64,000 bases of DNA from Emiliania huxleyi CCMP1516 (GCF_000372725.1 NW_005199722.1:24686-88685); one strand, 5' to 3'; positions 30,701 to 42,115 are shown, numbered from the stretch's first letter. Program-made: numbers and translations. The notes: generated by a model not told the origin, from the letters alone.

Positions 30701-31384
30701 GCAAGTCGGCGGGGCTGCTCTGGGCGGAGGCGATTGCGATGGAGCAGCGCGCGCAGCAAAAGACAAAGTCGTCCGACGCGCTCAAGGCAAGCATCGCGCC
30801 ACCCTCGCCCCCTCTTCGGTGTCAGTGACTCACTAGCGACTGACCGGTGCTTCTCCGATGCCTCCAGGCGTGCGACAACGACGCGCACGTCATCCTCGCC
30901 GTCTCGCGCCTCTTCTGGCGCGGCCGCAGGGAGGGAAGGGGCCGGGCGAGGCGCCTCTCTGCTCACGCGGCCCCGCCGTGGCTTCAGGCGCGACCGCAAG
31001 GAGGAGAAGGCGCGATCGTGGTGCAACCGCGCGGTCACCCTCGACCCGGACTTGGGCGACGCGTGGGGAAACTACTATGCCTTCGAGCTGCAGCACGGCG
31101 CGCCCGCGCAGCACGAATGTGTGGGGATGCTGGGAGCCGTCGCGGAGCCGCCTCTGGACCTTCCCATAGGCACGCCCGAGCAGCAGGAGGAGGTGCTGCG
31201 CCGCTGCGTCGCCGCCGACCCGCACCACGGCGACGAGTGGACGCGCGTCGCAAAGGACGACCAGAGCTCGCTCGGCTGGTCGGCGGAGCAGCTCCTCCAA
31301 AAGGTGGCCGAGAACATGGCGCTCGGGCGGTGGACGGGCGAGGCGCTCGACAAGATGGCGGCGAGCTCGAGCGGCGCGAGCTAG
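27760..31384 (+). CDS. PRPF6: Pre-mRNA-processing factor 6 (U4/U6-U5 tri-snRNP HAT-repeat protein)
   Basis: Nine exons (27760-28569, 28699-29313, 29384-29473, 29551-30177, 30422-30533, 30605-30786, 30868-30917, 30988-31097, 31170-31384) encode 936 residues, about the length of human PRPF6 (941). Donors are GA (intron 1), GT (2, 4) and GC (3, 5-8); every acceptor exon begins with G. Residues 1-150 are the PRP1 N-terminal domain ([39 protein letters not shown]). From about residue 270 the HAT/TPR repeats follow, including [69 protein letters not shown] and the terminal [20 protein letters not shown]. The protein scaffolds the tri-snRNP between U5 and U4/U6 in the nucleus. Junctions were chosen by continuity with the family. 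Confidence 0.93.
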
Positions 31385-32477
31385 GCGCGGCGGTCGGAGC
31401 CGCCCCGCTCTCGCGACTCGACATGTCGCGGGGAGACGAGGAACTAACAGTAGCGCTGCGGAGCCTGCTCCAATCTCGGTGTGTTCCTCGCTGGCTGTCG
31501 GAGAGACGGAGTGCTCCGCGACGCTCTCTCTGTGTTGACTGTTGTGCGCCTCCCCGCAGCCGCACACGCTGGTCGCTGCGGGCTTGCGATTTACTGGGCT
31601 GGGTTTTTAGGCATTGTGGGGTTGGCACTCCCATCGACCCTCATGACCTCCTGCGGTCTCTGAGATGGACACCAGTGGGTGTGGGACCACAGTCAGGATA
31701 CACTCGAAGGCTGGGTAAGCAGTAGAGGTCGATACTCGACGCGTCCCACATGGTCTGTGTCGCTGTCGGCACGCTGTCGACAGGACGTCGAGCGACACCG
31801 GTGGCAGTGCCACCCAGGAGTGGTCGGGCGGTTGCCCGTCATGAGAGAGCCACCATGTGATCCGTATGATGATTCCTGACAACCGCCTCAGTCAACTTTC
31901 GTCACAGTTCCCGCTCTGAGAGGAGCTGCGGGTCAGCTCGACAGCTGGAGCTGTGTCGCCGGCGTGCGGCGGCCTGCCTCCAGAGGTGCCTCTAGGTGGA
32001 CATTTTTTGGTCACCGTGAGAGAACGCGTTCGAATTTTCACTCCGGAACTTCAACTCTGCACGCGCACCGGCCAGGGCTACAATAGTGCCAGTGAGGCGG
32101 AGGCGCGAGTCGGAAGGCCGCGACCGTCAAGTGTTTTCGACATTTTCCTACAATCGCTGTGAACCCAGCCACGTAGGGCTAACACAGAGGCGAGTAAAAA
32201 GCAGAACACAGATCCGCAGCGCCGCACACCCCCGGCGAGAATGGATACAGGGAGGCATAGCGCATACCAAGCATGCAGCCGACGCAACGCAAGAACGAAG
32301 AAGACGAGTCAGACAAGGAAGACGAGAGAGCATGAGGCTGGAATCTAAGCCAAGAGGAGCGTACAGCACCACAGGGAGGGCGGGGGCGGGCAGGGGGCGG
32401 GTACGGAGGGGGGAGGGGGTAGAAAGTTCAATTCAGCCAGGCGGCCGAGCAGTACTCTCACTGCGCTCGTGGGCGCT
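31385..32477. other. Intergenic region, no gene recognised
   Basis: About 1.1 kb between the convergent ends of PRP6 and the PYGG-rich gene. It has ordinary base composition in 31,400-31,900 and a purine-rich tract near 32,370-32,430. A 13-base CTAGGTGGACATT (31,992) also occurs near 13,538. No RNA gene, terminal repeat or conserved ORF was recognised. Confidence 0.5.
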
Positions 32478-33280
32478 CTATTGTCCGCCCTTCATGCGCG
32501 CCTCAAAGGCGGCAGTGATCTCGGCGTTGCGGGCAGACTGCGCGGCGCGCTTGGCCTCATTCTTCCGGCGGTTCTCCTGCGGGCGCGGGCAGGGGGGGGG
32601 TGGGGGGATGGGGGGGTGGGGGGGGTGGGGGGGAGGGGGGTGGGGGGAGGGGGGTGCCAAAGGAGGAGGGAAAGGGGAAGGGGGGCGCCGGCGGGGCGCG
32701 CGCGAGGGGGGTTGGCAGGAGCGGTGGGGGCGGCGGCGCGGCGGCGCGCGCGAAGGGACGACCGCGCGGATAGTCGGGCGGGGAGAGAGAGAGAGGGGCA
32801 GAGGGGCGGGCAAGCGCGCCTCAATCATCTTCATGACGTCGTCAAAGCCTCCGTCCGCCGCAGGCGCCGCTGCGCTCGCCGCGGCCGCCGCATTGAGCTT
32901 TTCGCTGTCGCCAGCCTCGCGCTTCGCCTGCTCGTCCTTCTCCATCTGCGTCTCCAGCCACGCCTGCGGTCCGCAGCGCGTTCCGGTTTTGCGGCGCCCG
33001 CGCGCGGGGGAGAAGCAGGGGAAGGGGGAGGGCGAGGGAGCGCGCGGCGCGCCTGCTCCTCGTCCGTGGGCGGCTGCTCCGCTCTTTGCTGCGGCGGATG
33101 CTGCGGCACGGGCTGCTGGCCGGGAGGCAGGTACGGTGACGCGCCGCCGTTCATGGGTTGCTGGTAGCCGTTGCCGCCGTACATGCCGGGGACGAACTCT
33201 CCCGCGCCCGGATGCATGCCGCCATAGGGCGCGCCGCCGTAGGGCATGCCGTACCCTTGCTGTCCGGGCTGCCCGTACAT
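32478..33280 (-). CDS. Pro/Gly/Tyr/Gln-rich small protein with coiled-coil C-terminus (156 aa)
   Basis: Three exons on the minus strand (33280-33053, 32963-32820, 32576-32478) encode 156 residues. Both introns are GC-AG; both acceptor exons start with G. Residues 1-75 are a low-complexity, prion-like segment with YGMPYGGAPYGGMHPG repeats. After it comes a charged helical part (TDEEQAWLETQMEKDEQAKR), an Ala-rich linker, GGFDDVMKMIEENRRKNEAK and an Arg/Lys/Ala-rich end (ITAAFEARMKGGQ). The layout suggests an RNA-granule or vesicle-associated adaptor, but no family is recognised. The second intron carries an extreme G-run on the plus strand. Confidence 0.6.
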
Positions 33281-34152
33281 ACTGCGGCGGATCGGGGCCT
33301 TGCACACCGAGCCGAGTGAGTGAGCACAACTCAAGCCCTCGACGACAAGAAACGCGAGGTCCGCTCGCTCTGCAGGCACCGATGGTCCCCCCGGGGGGCT
33401 CACTTGAAAATCGGTGCGATTATTCTCTTCGCAAATGCTGAGGACGACGACCTGCTCGCACACACTGGGCACGGGACTGGCGCGCACTGGCCAGGCACTG
33501 GCACTTCCGCGCCGTTTGGACGTCCCGCCCGTGCGCGCCCCCCTCTTTTGCCGTGTTGGGTTGGGGCGCAAGAGGCAAGTTGGGCCTGCCACCCCCCTCG
33601 GCCGAGCTGCTCTTCTTTATCTTTCTTTCATGTTCTATCTAAAGGCTGTCAAAGGAAGCACTCCCTCTTGGGACTTGGCTCTTGCGTCCCCCCTTCGAAC
33701 GTACTTACTCGATCGAGTAGCTAAATGATTCAAGATTCAGGTTTCAGACAGACCTCAGTTCAGAGAGACCCGGACTCCGCGGCCTCGCGGCCAGGTGTGG
33801 ACTGCTGACAGGGTTTGCGATGAGGATCTTCGGACTATTTGGCTTACCTTTTACTTACGTACATTCCCGGACGGATGACAGGGTTTGTTAGCGATGAGGA
33901 GCAACCCGCGAAGGGTTTCTCGGAGGTTAGTGCACCTCACCAACCGATTTTGGGGTTGGTTTGGCGAGCCTCGTTATGAGCGCGTGGCTCGTCGGCGTCT
34001 AACACTCGGACCCAGCTTCAGACACTTCACTCCGCACACCCACAACTTGTCATAGAACCGAAGCGTAACGGTGATCAGCAGCCCCCTGCGCCCGCGCCGG
34101 CCCCGCTGCCACATCCCAGCTCTGCGTGCCCCTCGGGCGGTCGCCGCCGGGG
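33281..34152. other. Intergenic region with short dispersed repeats
   Basis: Contains CTGACAGGGTTTGCGATGAGG at about 33,804 and a related TGACAGGGTTTGTTAGCGATG at about 33,874; the same motif occurs near 4,440, each followed by different sequence. It probably marks one end of another repeat family. No gene was recognised. The flanking genes are divergent, so their promoters lie here. Confidence 0.45.
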
Positions 34153-35424
34153 ATGCGGCCGGTGCGCAAGGGCCACATCGGCAGGACCAACAAGTGGGGG
34201 CGGCTCGGCCGTGCTGAGGACGATCCCGCCTCGCGGGCGGCAGAGGACGACCGCTTTGCCCCGATCATCCCTCCGCGCGCAAGCCCGAGGCAGCGCGCGG
34301 AGGTCGCCAGGCGGCTTCGCCCGGCCACCGCGCCGCGATTGCACGCGCGGCAGCCCAACCCACTCGCCCAGGTGGACCCGGCGCCGCTGACGGCGCGGAG
34401 GCGGCAGCCGCGGCCGTGGGAGCCGCCCGCCGCACCAGCAAAGGCCGCGTTGCCAGAGGCGGCGCAGCGGGCGCTTATCAAGGCGTGCCCGCCGCTGGTG
34501 ACCTGGTACGACCCCGACAAGGTCCTGTCGCAGGTCTTCCGCGCTTGGGACACGGACGGCTCGGGGACCCTCTCAAAGCGAGAGATTGATGTCGCTCTCG
34601 GGCAACTCGGGGTGGCAGACTCCGCCTCGATCGACGCGCTGTACAGGTCGGTTGACAAGGACAACTCGGGCGAGATCGACTACCGCGAGTTTGCCGCACA
34701 CATCGCGCAGGGGATGACCAACCCGGAGGACATCAAGGGTGGAGGCATCGTGCCCGAGTTGCGGAGGGCGTTGGACTCGGTCGAGGCGCAAGGTGGTGTC
34801 GGGGCGGGGGACGCGCAGGCGGCCGAGCCACCGCTCACGCAGGCAGAGCAGGCCATCCACAATCGCGTTCAGCGCGCGGCGGCCGCCCGGCTGGAGCGAA
34901 ATCGCGTCGAGGCCGAGCGAGGCTCGTGGAGGGACGCCAAGCCCGCAGAGGCGCAGGCCAAGCCGTCGCCCTCCCCGCGACCGAGCGCACGCAGCGCGCG
35001 GAGCGGGCCGGGCTACCGCATCGAGCCGGTCCCGGTGCCACCACCCGCCACCGCTGCCTCGCACCCGCCCCCGGCCGCCGGCGTCCCTCGCGGGCGCGGG
35101 CACAGGGAGGGCGCCCGTGAGGCGCTCTACCCGGCGCCTGGGACGCCGTCGCACGCGAGCGAGGCGGAGCGGCTTCAGCGCGTGTCGGCCTCTCGCGAGC
35201 ACGCGCCCTGGCAGGCCGCCGACGCCGCGCGCACCAGGGCTCGGCGGGAGGCCAAGCTCGCAACGATGCGGGCGGCGGCGGAGGGAGTCTATCAGCGCAA
35301 CGTCGTCACGCGTTGCGCCCTCGACGACCAGCGCCACGAGGCCAACATCGAGACGAAACTGCAGTCGTACGAGCGCTACGTTAAGGCCCTCGCCGTCGAG
35401 AACCGGCGCTTCCTCATCTTTTAG
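34153..35424 (+). CDS. EF-hand calcium-binding protein with disordered C-terminal half
   Basis: A single exon encodes 423 residues from the first ATG (MRPVRKGHIGRTNKWG). Two adjacent canonical EF-hand loops occur at about residues 133-180: DTDGSGTLSKRE (12 residues, all coordinating positions acceptable) and DKDNSGEIDYRE. They form one calmodulin-like lobe, so Ca2+ binding is expected. The N-terminal 120 residues are basic and Pro-rich. Residues about 210-360 are Pro/Ala/Arg-rich and probably disordered. The C-terminus (EGVYQRNVVTRCALDDQRHE...YERYVKALAVENRRF) is helical and better conserved in appearance. No catalytic domain is visible. A flagellar or cytoskeletal role is conceivable but not shown. 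Confidence 0.75.
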   Translation: MRPVRKGHIGRTNKWGRLGRAEDDPASRAAEDDRFAPIIPPRASPRQRAEVARRLRPATAPRLHARQPNPLAQVDPAPLTARRRQPRPWEPPAAPAKAALPEAAQRALIKACPPLVTWYDPDKVLSQVFRAWDTDGSGTLSKREIDVALGQLGVADSASIDALYRSVDKDNSGEIDYREFAAHIAQGMTNPEDIKGGGIVPELRRALDSVEAQGGVGAGDAQAAEPPLTQAEQAIHNRVQRAAAARLERNRVEAERGSWRDAKPAEAQAKPSPSPRPSARSARSGPGYRIEPVPVPPPATAASHPPPAAGVPRGRGHREGAREALYPAPGTPSHASEAERLQRVSASREHAPWQAADAARTRARREAKLATMRAAAEGVYQRNVVTRCALDDQRHEANIETKLQSYERYVKALAVENRRFLIF

Positions 35425-36373
35425 CTGGCGGGCCGCGGCGCTTCAGTTTTTTACGCAGACGAGAGGCCAGCGCAGCAGTACACAGCTCTCTCAACTGGCC
35501 AGTGGACACCACTGCATATGGTCCCAGAGCACATATTCGTGTCACGTGTGCCGACAAGCGACAACCGACATGAGACACACACGCACAGAGTGGTGGCGCA
35601 TGAATGAGACAGGCGCTCTGTGTGGACTGTGCGGAACAGGATCAGGAGTCAAAAAACTCTATGCGTGTAAACACCAATGTATGTTCTATGCGGTATCTGA
35701 GAGCTGAGTAAGTGAGTATCTCCGGACTCCGGTTCTCCGCCGTGTGAACGTTGGGAAGAGGCACGAGGAGGGCGGCGACCTCAACCGACTATATGGAGGA
35801 CCAGTCGCCAGACGACGCAGGGCAGACGACGGGGGGGAGAATTGGGGCAGACGCGCAGGGCGAGACGAGGGAAGGAGCAGGACTTCGCGGAGATATCACG
35901 AGTAGCAGGAGGATGTACGCGAAGAGATTAGGAGCAGCAGGGACCCGAGGGACCATGTGGAAGACGGCTAGGGCTAGTCCCCCATCGGGAGGATGACCCC
36001 GGCTAGGACGTAGGAGTCGCCGACCACACCCACAAAGAACCCTGCACAAAGATCGCACGGGCGGGGACCTGTTCCTTTTTACCCCCAAGCCCCAAGCCCA
36101 TCTCACAGCGAGAGAGGTGTCCGTTAGCGTTACCTCCGTTTTTCGTATGCCGTTTTTATTTATTTATTTATTATCTCCGCCGTGTGCGCGAGTGCGAGCG
36201 CGCGTGCCCGTGCGGAGTGTGTGAAGAGATGGGGGTGGGTGCCCCGCCCCAGCGCCCCACAAGAGCGTAGTATACACATGCAACACGATGCAACATGGAC
36301 ACGGCCCACGCGCGTCGCGCGCTGGTCGCGCGTGCTCTCTGCGTTGTTATAAGACACGACCCACTTTTAGACG
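35425..36373. other. Intergenic region between convergent genes
   Basis: No gene recognised. The segment has mixed composition with an A/T-rich stretch TTTTTATTTATTTATTTATT near 36,150 that may be part of the 3' end of the FAM72-RING gene. No repeat shared with other parts of the window was found by eye. Confidence 0.45.
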
Positions 36374-37223
36374 TCACCGAGACCCAACCCCCTGCGCCGA
36401 CCCGACACGCCTTGTTCTCATCGCAGCGGGGCCCTCCGACGGGGCGGCCCGCTTTCTGTCCCGCACGAGCTCCTCCCGCGCGAGAGGCCTCCTGTCGAAC
36501 GGGCAGCAGCCCCTCGCGTCCACCTGGGGGGCAGGCCGATGAGCGGGTTTGCTCGCTGCAGCGGCACACCGAGGCGAGGCGCGGGGCCGGGAGCGGGCAG
36601 CGCGCCTCTCGAGAGATGCAGCCGTAGCAAAACTCGTGTCCGCAGGGGGTCCGCGTGCGCTGCCGCATCGGAGAAGCGCAGATGCTGCAGAGCGTGGCGG
36701 CCAACCCCCTCCCGCCCTCCTCGCCGCCCTCCTCGCCGCCCTCCTCGCCCTCCTCCACGCCGTTGTAAGGCAACTCACTCCACAGCAGCCGTCGGCCACG
36801 CCTCTCCCTCGGCGCCGCAGCCACACCCTCGCCGTGGAGGAGCCAGTAGTGCCCGTTGTTGCCGTCGCCCTCGCCGCCATCGTCGCACGCAAAGCAGGCC
36901 GCGATGACGTGGTAGCCGACTGTGCCTAGCAGGGCCGGAACAGCAGGCGTGAGCGGCTCTGGCGCACACTCGCCTGCGCGGAAGGATCCTGCGCGGCCTC
37001 GGCAGCTGGAGCAGCTCACGTCCCGTATGCGGCAGTGGCACAGCGGCGCCGACTTTGCGCACGCCTCCTCGACGAGCGCCTCGGTCGGAATGTCTGTCGA
37101 GAAGAGGCGTGTCGTGCTGTCGGCGCAGAGCCACACGCGCATGCCGCGGCGCGTCAGCTCCGTCTCGCAGTGCGAGCACCGAAGCACGTACACGAGCGGG
37201 TCCGCCAAGTCTCCGCTGCCCAT
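36374..37223 (-). CDS. FAM72-domain protein fused to a C-terminal RING finger
   Basis: Two exons on the minus strand (37223-36606 and 36523-36374) encode 255 residues; the intron is GC-AG and restores the RING. Residues about 10-140 match FAM72: YVLRCSHCETELTRRGMRVW, LCADSTTRLFSTDIP, CHCRIRDVSCSSCRG, VGYHVIAACFACDD, NNGHYWLLH and LLWSELPYN. The paired CxxC motifs and GYHVI signature are all present. An acidic Glu/Gly linker follows, then a RING finger from about residue 180 (CSICASPMRQRTRTPCGHEF, CYGCISRE, and CCPFDRRPL in exon 2), a C3HC3D-like ligand set. Mammalian FAM72A binds nuclear uracil-DNA glycosylase and promotes its degradation, whereas it has no RING itself. Here a ubiquitin-ligase module is covalently attached. 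ATG at 37,221-37,223 is the first in frame. Confidence 0.8.
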
Positions 37224-37295
37224 TTTCTTCGCAGCTCGTCCCGCCGCCGGGGGGTTCGTCCTGACCGCCCCCCCGGGGCCCCGCCCCCAAGACTA

Positions 37296-37402
37296 GCCAT
37301 ACCATACCCCCAAGCAGGTCTGTCAGCAGGCGGGGGGGTATGGTCTCGAGGTGGGTTGCGGGATGGTACCATACCATACCCGGGACAAAGTTGGAACGCT
37401 GG
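37296..37402 (-). mobile_element. Partial copy of the CCATACC MITE family
   Basis: About 107 bp, from CCATACCATACCCCCAAGCA to GGGACAAAGTTGGAACGC, match the reverse complement of the first half of the element at 43,905-44,098. One terminal inverted repeat is recognisable; the other half has diverged or is missing. It lies just upstream of the FAM72-RING start codon. Confidence 0.6.
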
Positions 37403-37410
37403 GGTTTCTG

Positions 37411-37468
37411 GGCTAACAAGCTGCCGAGCCCAAATCACTGTGAGAGTCGTGATTTCTTGTTTCTGGCG
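37411..37468 (+). mobile_element. Family C 3' tail fragment
   Basis: GGCTAACAAGCTGCCGAGCC and GTCGTGATTTCTTG match the family C tails at 54.6 kb (inverted), 9.6 kb (inverted) and 18.0 kb. Only the tail is present. Confidence 0.6.
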
Positions 37469-37972
37469 AAGACAAAAACAAAAGAATTCATCAGCGCGCG
37501 CGGGGGAAGGGGGGGGGGTACTCCTGGGACAACAAGTGCAGGGACACACTGAATAATTCACAACGAAGCACGAGAGCGTGCGCGACAGAGCGACGGCGCA
37601 GCAAAATCTCTCTCTCGCAGCGTACTGCCGTCCAGCTAAAAAGCGGCGGCCGACGGTTGCTGCGCAAAGTGATCAGTTCTAATGAATGTTCCGGGCCCGA
37701 CGGATAGATGAATCCGGGGCACCCTCCGCTCGAATCCCTGGCTGGGGGTTCGAGGTGGCCCCCACCCTGGGGCCTCCCATCAAAGGGACACTCTCCAGGG
37801 ACACTCTCTCAAAGGGACTGCTGCAGAAGACGCCCAATCTTGCACAAGTGCAAGAACCATACTCAACAAGTTGTTGTCCTATGCGCCAGGGCTTCCCGCA
37901 GGGACCGAAGACGTAACAGCAGTTCAACAATCACCCCCGCCCCAACCCGACACCCACCCCGGGGGCTGAGAG

Positions 37973-40900
37973 ATGAATCCGTCGGCGATTTTGCTCGCTC
38001 TTTGCTTCAGCCCTGTCCGGGCGGGTGTGTGCCCCAATGTTGTTGCTACAGCACACACTATCGATGAGCGGGGTCATCACAGGCATGGACCTCCTCTCCC
38101 GCGTCTACGTGCCGTTCGACTCGACGGGCAACAAGGCCTTCGGCATGGGCGCCGCCGAAAAGTCAGCATACGACCCGATGAACAAGGCAAGCCCTCATTG
38201 ATGCTCCTGTTCAGAGCCACCTCCACGATGCCCCACTGCATTTATTCACGCCCTCTCTCATCGCCGCCACTTACCTCTCTTGGCCAGATCGCTTACGCCG
38301 TCAGCGAGCAAGCCGTGCTGAGCGTCGTTGACTACGCCGACCCGAAGAACCCGCAAATCCTCTTCGGTATCGACCTCACCGATACCGTGGCCGCGGGAAC
38401 TGGAAGCATTACCGATGTGACAGTTTGCGGCGGCCTGGTGGCCATTGGCGCCACAGCCAAGGTCAAGACGGAGCCTGGGTGCGCCGCCGCCCTCGCCAGC
38501 GAGCAGCCGTTCCAACCTCCCTCGCCAGCGCCCGTTCCAATCTCTCTCGCCTCACCACCCTGCCTTCACCACAGCCCCCCTTTCTGCGCAGGGTTGTCAC
38601 CATCTACTCTTCCGCGAACGCGACGACGCCCGCGACGATGAAGCAAAAGTACGTGGTTGGCCCGCTCCCAGACATGGTGGCGTGGAACCATGACTGCACC
38701 AAGATCGCCGTGGCGAACGAGGGCGAGGGTGTGTACACCGACGACGGCCTGGTGCCTCCCCCCTCACTGCGGGCCTGCCTCTCTCCCACCCCCTGCCCCA
38801 CCCCCGCTGCGCCTGGCGCCTGCCGCCGCTCGCACCCTCGCCGCCACCCGTGCCGACCGCCGCCCTCCTTCGCCACCGCCACCCTCGCCGCCCCCTCCTT
38901 CGCCACCGCCGCGCCACAGGTCGACCCCGTGGGCTCCGTGAGCATCATCGAAGGCTTCGACGTCGGGGGGATGGACGGCGAAGTCAAGACTGTCGACTTT
39001 GCCGCCGTCGCCGAGACGGACGAGGCCCTCAAGGCGAAGGGCGTCCACTTGCCGCTCGAGCTAAAGGTGCAGAGCCTGGATGCGGAATTCCCTCTGTTCT
39101 CGGCCACCACAAGCGTGGCGTATCATCCGCTCACCTTCTCACTACGCCACCGAAGCTAGTAGCGCCGTTTGATATACTGGCCTCGACCCCGCCCCCCTGG
39201 TCCTTCGTCCCGCAGGCGCAAGAGTTCTACGACGTCCACTCTGCGCACTTTTCGGGCTTGCTCAACTTCACAGCCTCGCGCGCTGCCTACTCGCCGGCGA
39301 CGCAGCTCGAGCCGGAGTGCGCCGAACACGCGCCCTCGCCGCACCCCCCCCACCCCCAACATACCACACACGCATCCACACGCGCACGCACACCAAGCAC
39401 CACCCGCACAACTAGCTCTTCCTCACGCCCCCCCCCCCAACACACGCCCAGGTACCTCACCTGGTCGTCGGACGGAACCAAGGTCTACGCCAACTGCCAG
39501 GAGAACTCGGCGATCGTCACCATCGACGTGGAGACCCACACCGCCACGCGGCTGGACGCGTTGCCGCTCAAGGATTGGAGCGAGGACGGCACCACCGAAG
39601 GCATCGACACCGTCAAGGACGGCAAATGCGTGCTCGAGCACAAGCCGGGTCCGCTCTCCCCCGCCCGGCCCCGTACTCCTCCCACCGCCCTTCTGCTGAC
39701 GCTCCGCTCTCTCGTCCGCTCGCCCTCATCCAACCCCTCCCTCCTCCGCTCTTCTCCTGTCACGCTCCCCTCTCCGCCCAGGCTTCAAGTCGATGCGCCA
39801 CCCGGATGCGATCGCGACGCTGACTGTCGACGGCATCGACTACATCGTGACGGCCAACGAGGGCGACGACAAGGAGTACGGTGACTACGAGTCCAAGCAA
39901 AAGTTTAAGGACGTCATCGACACGAACGAGACCTTCACCAACGAGTTTCAGGAGTTCTCCTTCTTCGCCCCGGACGTCGGCTCGGACGCGTACGCCAACT
40001 TTGGCGACACCAAGATGAGCATCACCATCGGGTCGAGCGGCGTCGACTACTCGGACCCGACGAAGCCGGTCTTCAAGGGCGCGGTTGGCTTCGGCGGCCG
40101 CGGCCTCTCCATCTGGAAAGCGTCCGACATGTCTCTGGTGACTGCCCCCCCGTGACCTCTCCGTCCCGCGTCATATTCGGGCCTAGCACCGCCGCCCTGG
40201 CTCCTCCAGGCTCATCCCCCTCCTCTCACCGCCCCTCTCTGCCTGCAGGTGTGGGACTCGGGGTCCATGCTCGAGAAGAATCAGTGCCTCCACTACCCGT
40301 GGTCGCACAACAGCGTGCACGACGAGGCGAGCGCACACCCCGTCATCCCCGCACCTGTGCAAGAGGGTCTCTGCACACGCCCCCCCCCCCCCCTCGCCGC
40401 GCGCCCTCGATGACGGCTCTCGCACCGTGCTACCTCCGCAGGAGTTCGCGATGATCCGCGACTCGGACGGCAACGTGGGCACGCTCTTCGACGCCGAAAA
40501 GTCCGGCCAAGTGAGCACCACTGCGCCGTACCTGGCGATCCAAGACGGCTGGACCAGCCTGCAAGAGACCATCTGGGAGATCAACGACAAGGAGGAGGAC
40601 GGGTGCGGCGGGGACGCGCGGGGCCCACCCTCTTTCCCCGGCCTCGTGGCACTCGACACAACACATCTCTCCCCAAAACCTCAATCAGGTGCGACGTGGC
40701 GGACGAGGACGTGGCGGAGGGCCGCGGTTGCGACGCCACCTACTGCGCCTGCCCGCTCGGCAAGACGGTCGACGAGCGCTCGCTTAAGGATGGCGCCGGG
40801 CCTGAGGCGCGTGCCGCCACGTGCCCTCTACCTCCCCCGTTTCACGCCAGCGACACGCTACAACACCGCCACCCTGACAGGCGGTCGTCGTGGGCGAAGC

Positions 40901-41467
40901 GTGCGGCTGCCATATCATGGTGACCGCGACCGAGAAGCAGGGCACGGCTTTCGTCTTCGACGTGTCCATCCCCGCCTCGCCGGATCTGCTCTTCGTGCAG
41001 CACCTCTCGCCCGCGTCCGAGACGAAGAACCCAAGTGTCGCCTACGATGACGGCACCCTCGGCGAGGCGCGTGGCCACTCTCGTGGTCGTGCCCCCGGCG
41101 CTGCTGCGGTCTCACCACTCACCCCCGCCGCACGCCCTCCCAAAGGTGGACCCAGAGTCGATGACCTTCCTCGCCGCCGCGGACTCGCCCACCGGATACG
41201 CGGGCGTGATGTTCGCCGGCGCGTGGAGCGGCACGCTCTCCCTCTACGAGTTCAAAAAGGCGCCGCGGGCGATTCCGCCGCGCCTGGCTACTTGCCCTCT
41301 CACACTCACGCTCCCGACATGCGCCCCAACTTCAGGCGGACGGCAGCAAGTGCAGCACCTGCCCCGCGGGGTGCACCCCCGGCCCCAACTACCCGGCGAC
41401 CCAGGACCGGCGCGAACTTCTCTTCGCCTCGACCGTGACCTGCCCGGCGGGCTGCGTCGCTGCGTGA
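37973..41467 (+). CDS. Secreted choice-of-anchor I-type beta-propeller protein (alkaline-phosphatase-like annotation)
   Basis: Fourteen exons encode 707 residues: 37973-38024, 38083-38186, 38288-38478, 38592-38751, 38920-39114, 39216-39316, 39452-39627, 39782-40137, 40249-40326, 40442-40602, 40689-40806, 40881-41066, 41146-41259, 41336-41467. Seven introns are GT-AG and six GC-AG. Exon 1 is a signal peptide (MNPSAILLALCFSPVRAG). Family motifs appear in order: YAVSEQAVLSVVD, KIAVANEGEG, DDGLVDPVGSVSIIEGFD, QLEPEYLTWSSDGTKVYANC, HPDAIATLTVDGIDYIVTAN followed by EGDD, GFGGRGLSIWKASD, and EVDPESMTFLAAADSPTGYA. Bacterial relatives are annotated as choice-of-anchor I proteins or alkaline phosphatase/phytase-like esterases. 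The end is Cys-rich (KCSTCPAGC, TVTCPAGC). Extracellular phosphate or ester scavenging is possible but unproven. Confidence 0.82.
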
Positions 41468-41839
41468 GGCGGAACGTGCCGCAGGGGCGTTGGTCAAGAG
41501 CGCCTTGTGCTCCACTCGTTCGCCGACGCGACGCGTCATCACACTCCGCGGCACGCAACGTACGTGGTTGAGTTGGATGAGTTCACTGCCAGTTCAGCCA
41601 TTGTTTCTTGCAATCTTCGTCGCTCCGATGGGACGTGTGTGGCAGACCCTATTGTCAGGAGCGGAAACAGAATGTAGCATTGAAGTGAGCGAAAATTAAT
41701 ATTTCATACTTGTCCGGGGACGGCTGGTGCAACTTCGGAGCTCGTTCGTTGCTGGCCGGCCGGGGCGCGCGCGTCACCTTGCCTCCACCAGAACAACAAT
41801 AAATCTCTCTCTCCCCCACCAGACATCACAGTTCGGATC

Positions 41840-42115
41840 ATGCCCGTCCCGCCGATGTGCGAAACGGGCGCGGTCGAGAGTGCGGTCGAGAGTGTCCTGC
41901 TCTCGGCTGACCAGGAGGAGATGGGGCTCAGCGTGGGTGGCACCAAGGGCATCACGTGTGTTGTCGCACGCGCTTGCGCGGCCTCAAAGCGTGCGCGTGA
42001 GTTCAGCCGCGGCTGCTGGTGGCACGTCGCCGATGAGGTGCGGGTTAATGCGGCATTCGACATCGGAGAGCTCTGTCGCAACGGCCGTCTAAGTAGTCCG
42101 GTGTCTCAGACGTGA
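41840..42115 (+). CDS. Small hypothetical ORF (91 aa)
   Basis: An ATG-initiated frame of 91 residues with three Cys and a mixed charged composition (DEVRVNAAFDIGELC). There is no signal peptide, membrane helix or family match I can recall. It may be chance. The rest of 41,468-42,527 shows no gene. Confidence 0.25.
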   Translation: MPVPPMCETGAVESAVESVLLSADQEEMGLSVGGTKGITCVVARACAASKRAREFSRGCWWHVADEVRVNAAFDIGELCRNGRLSSPVSQT

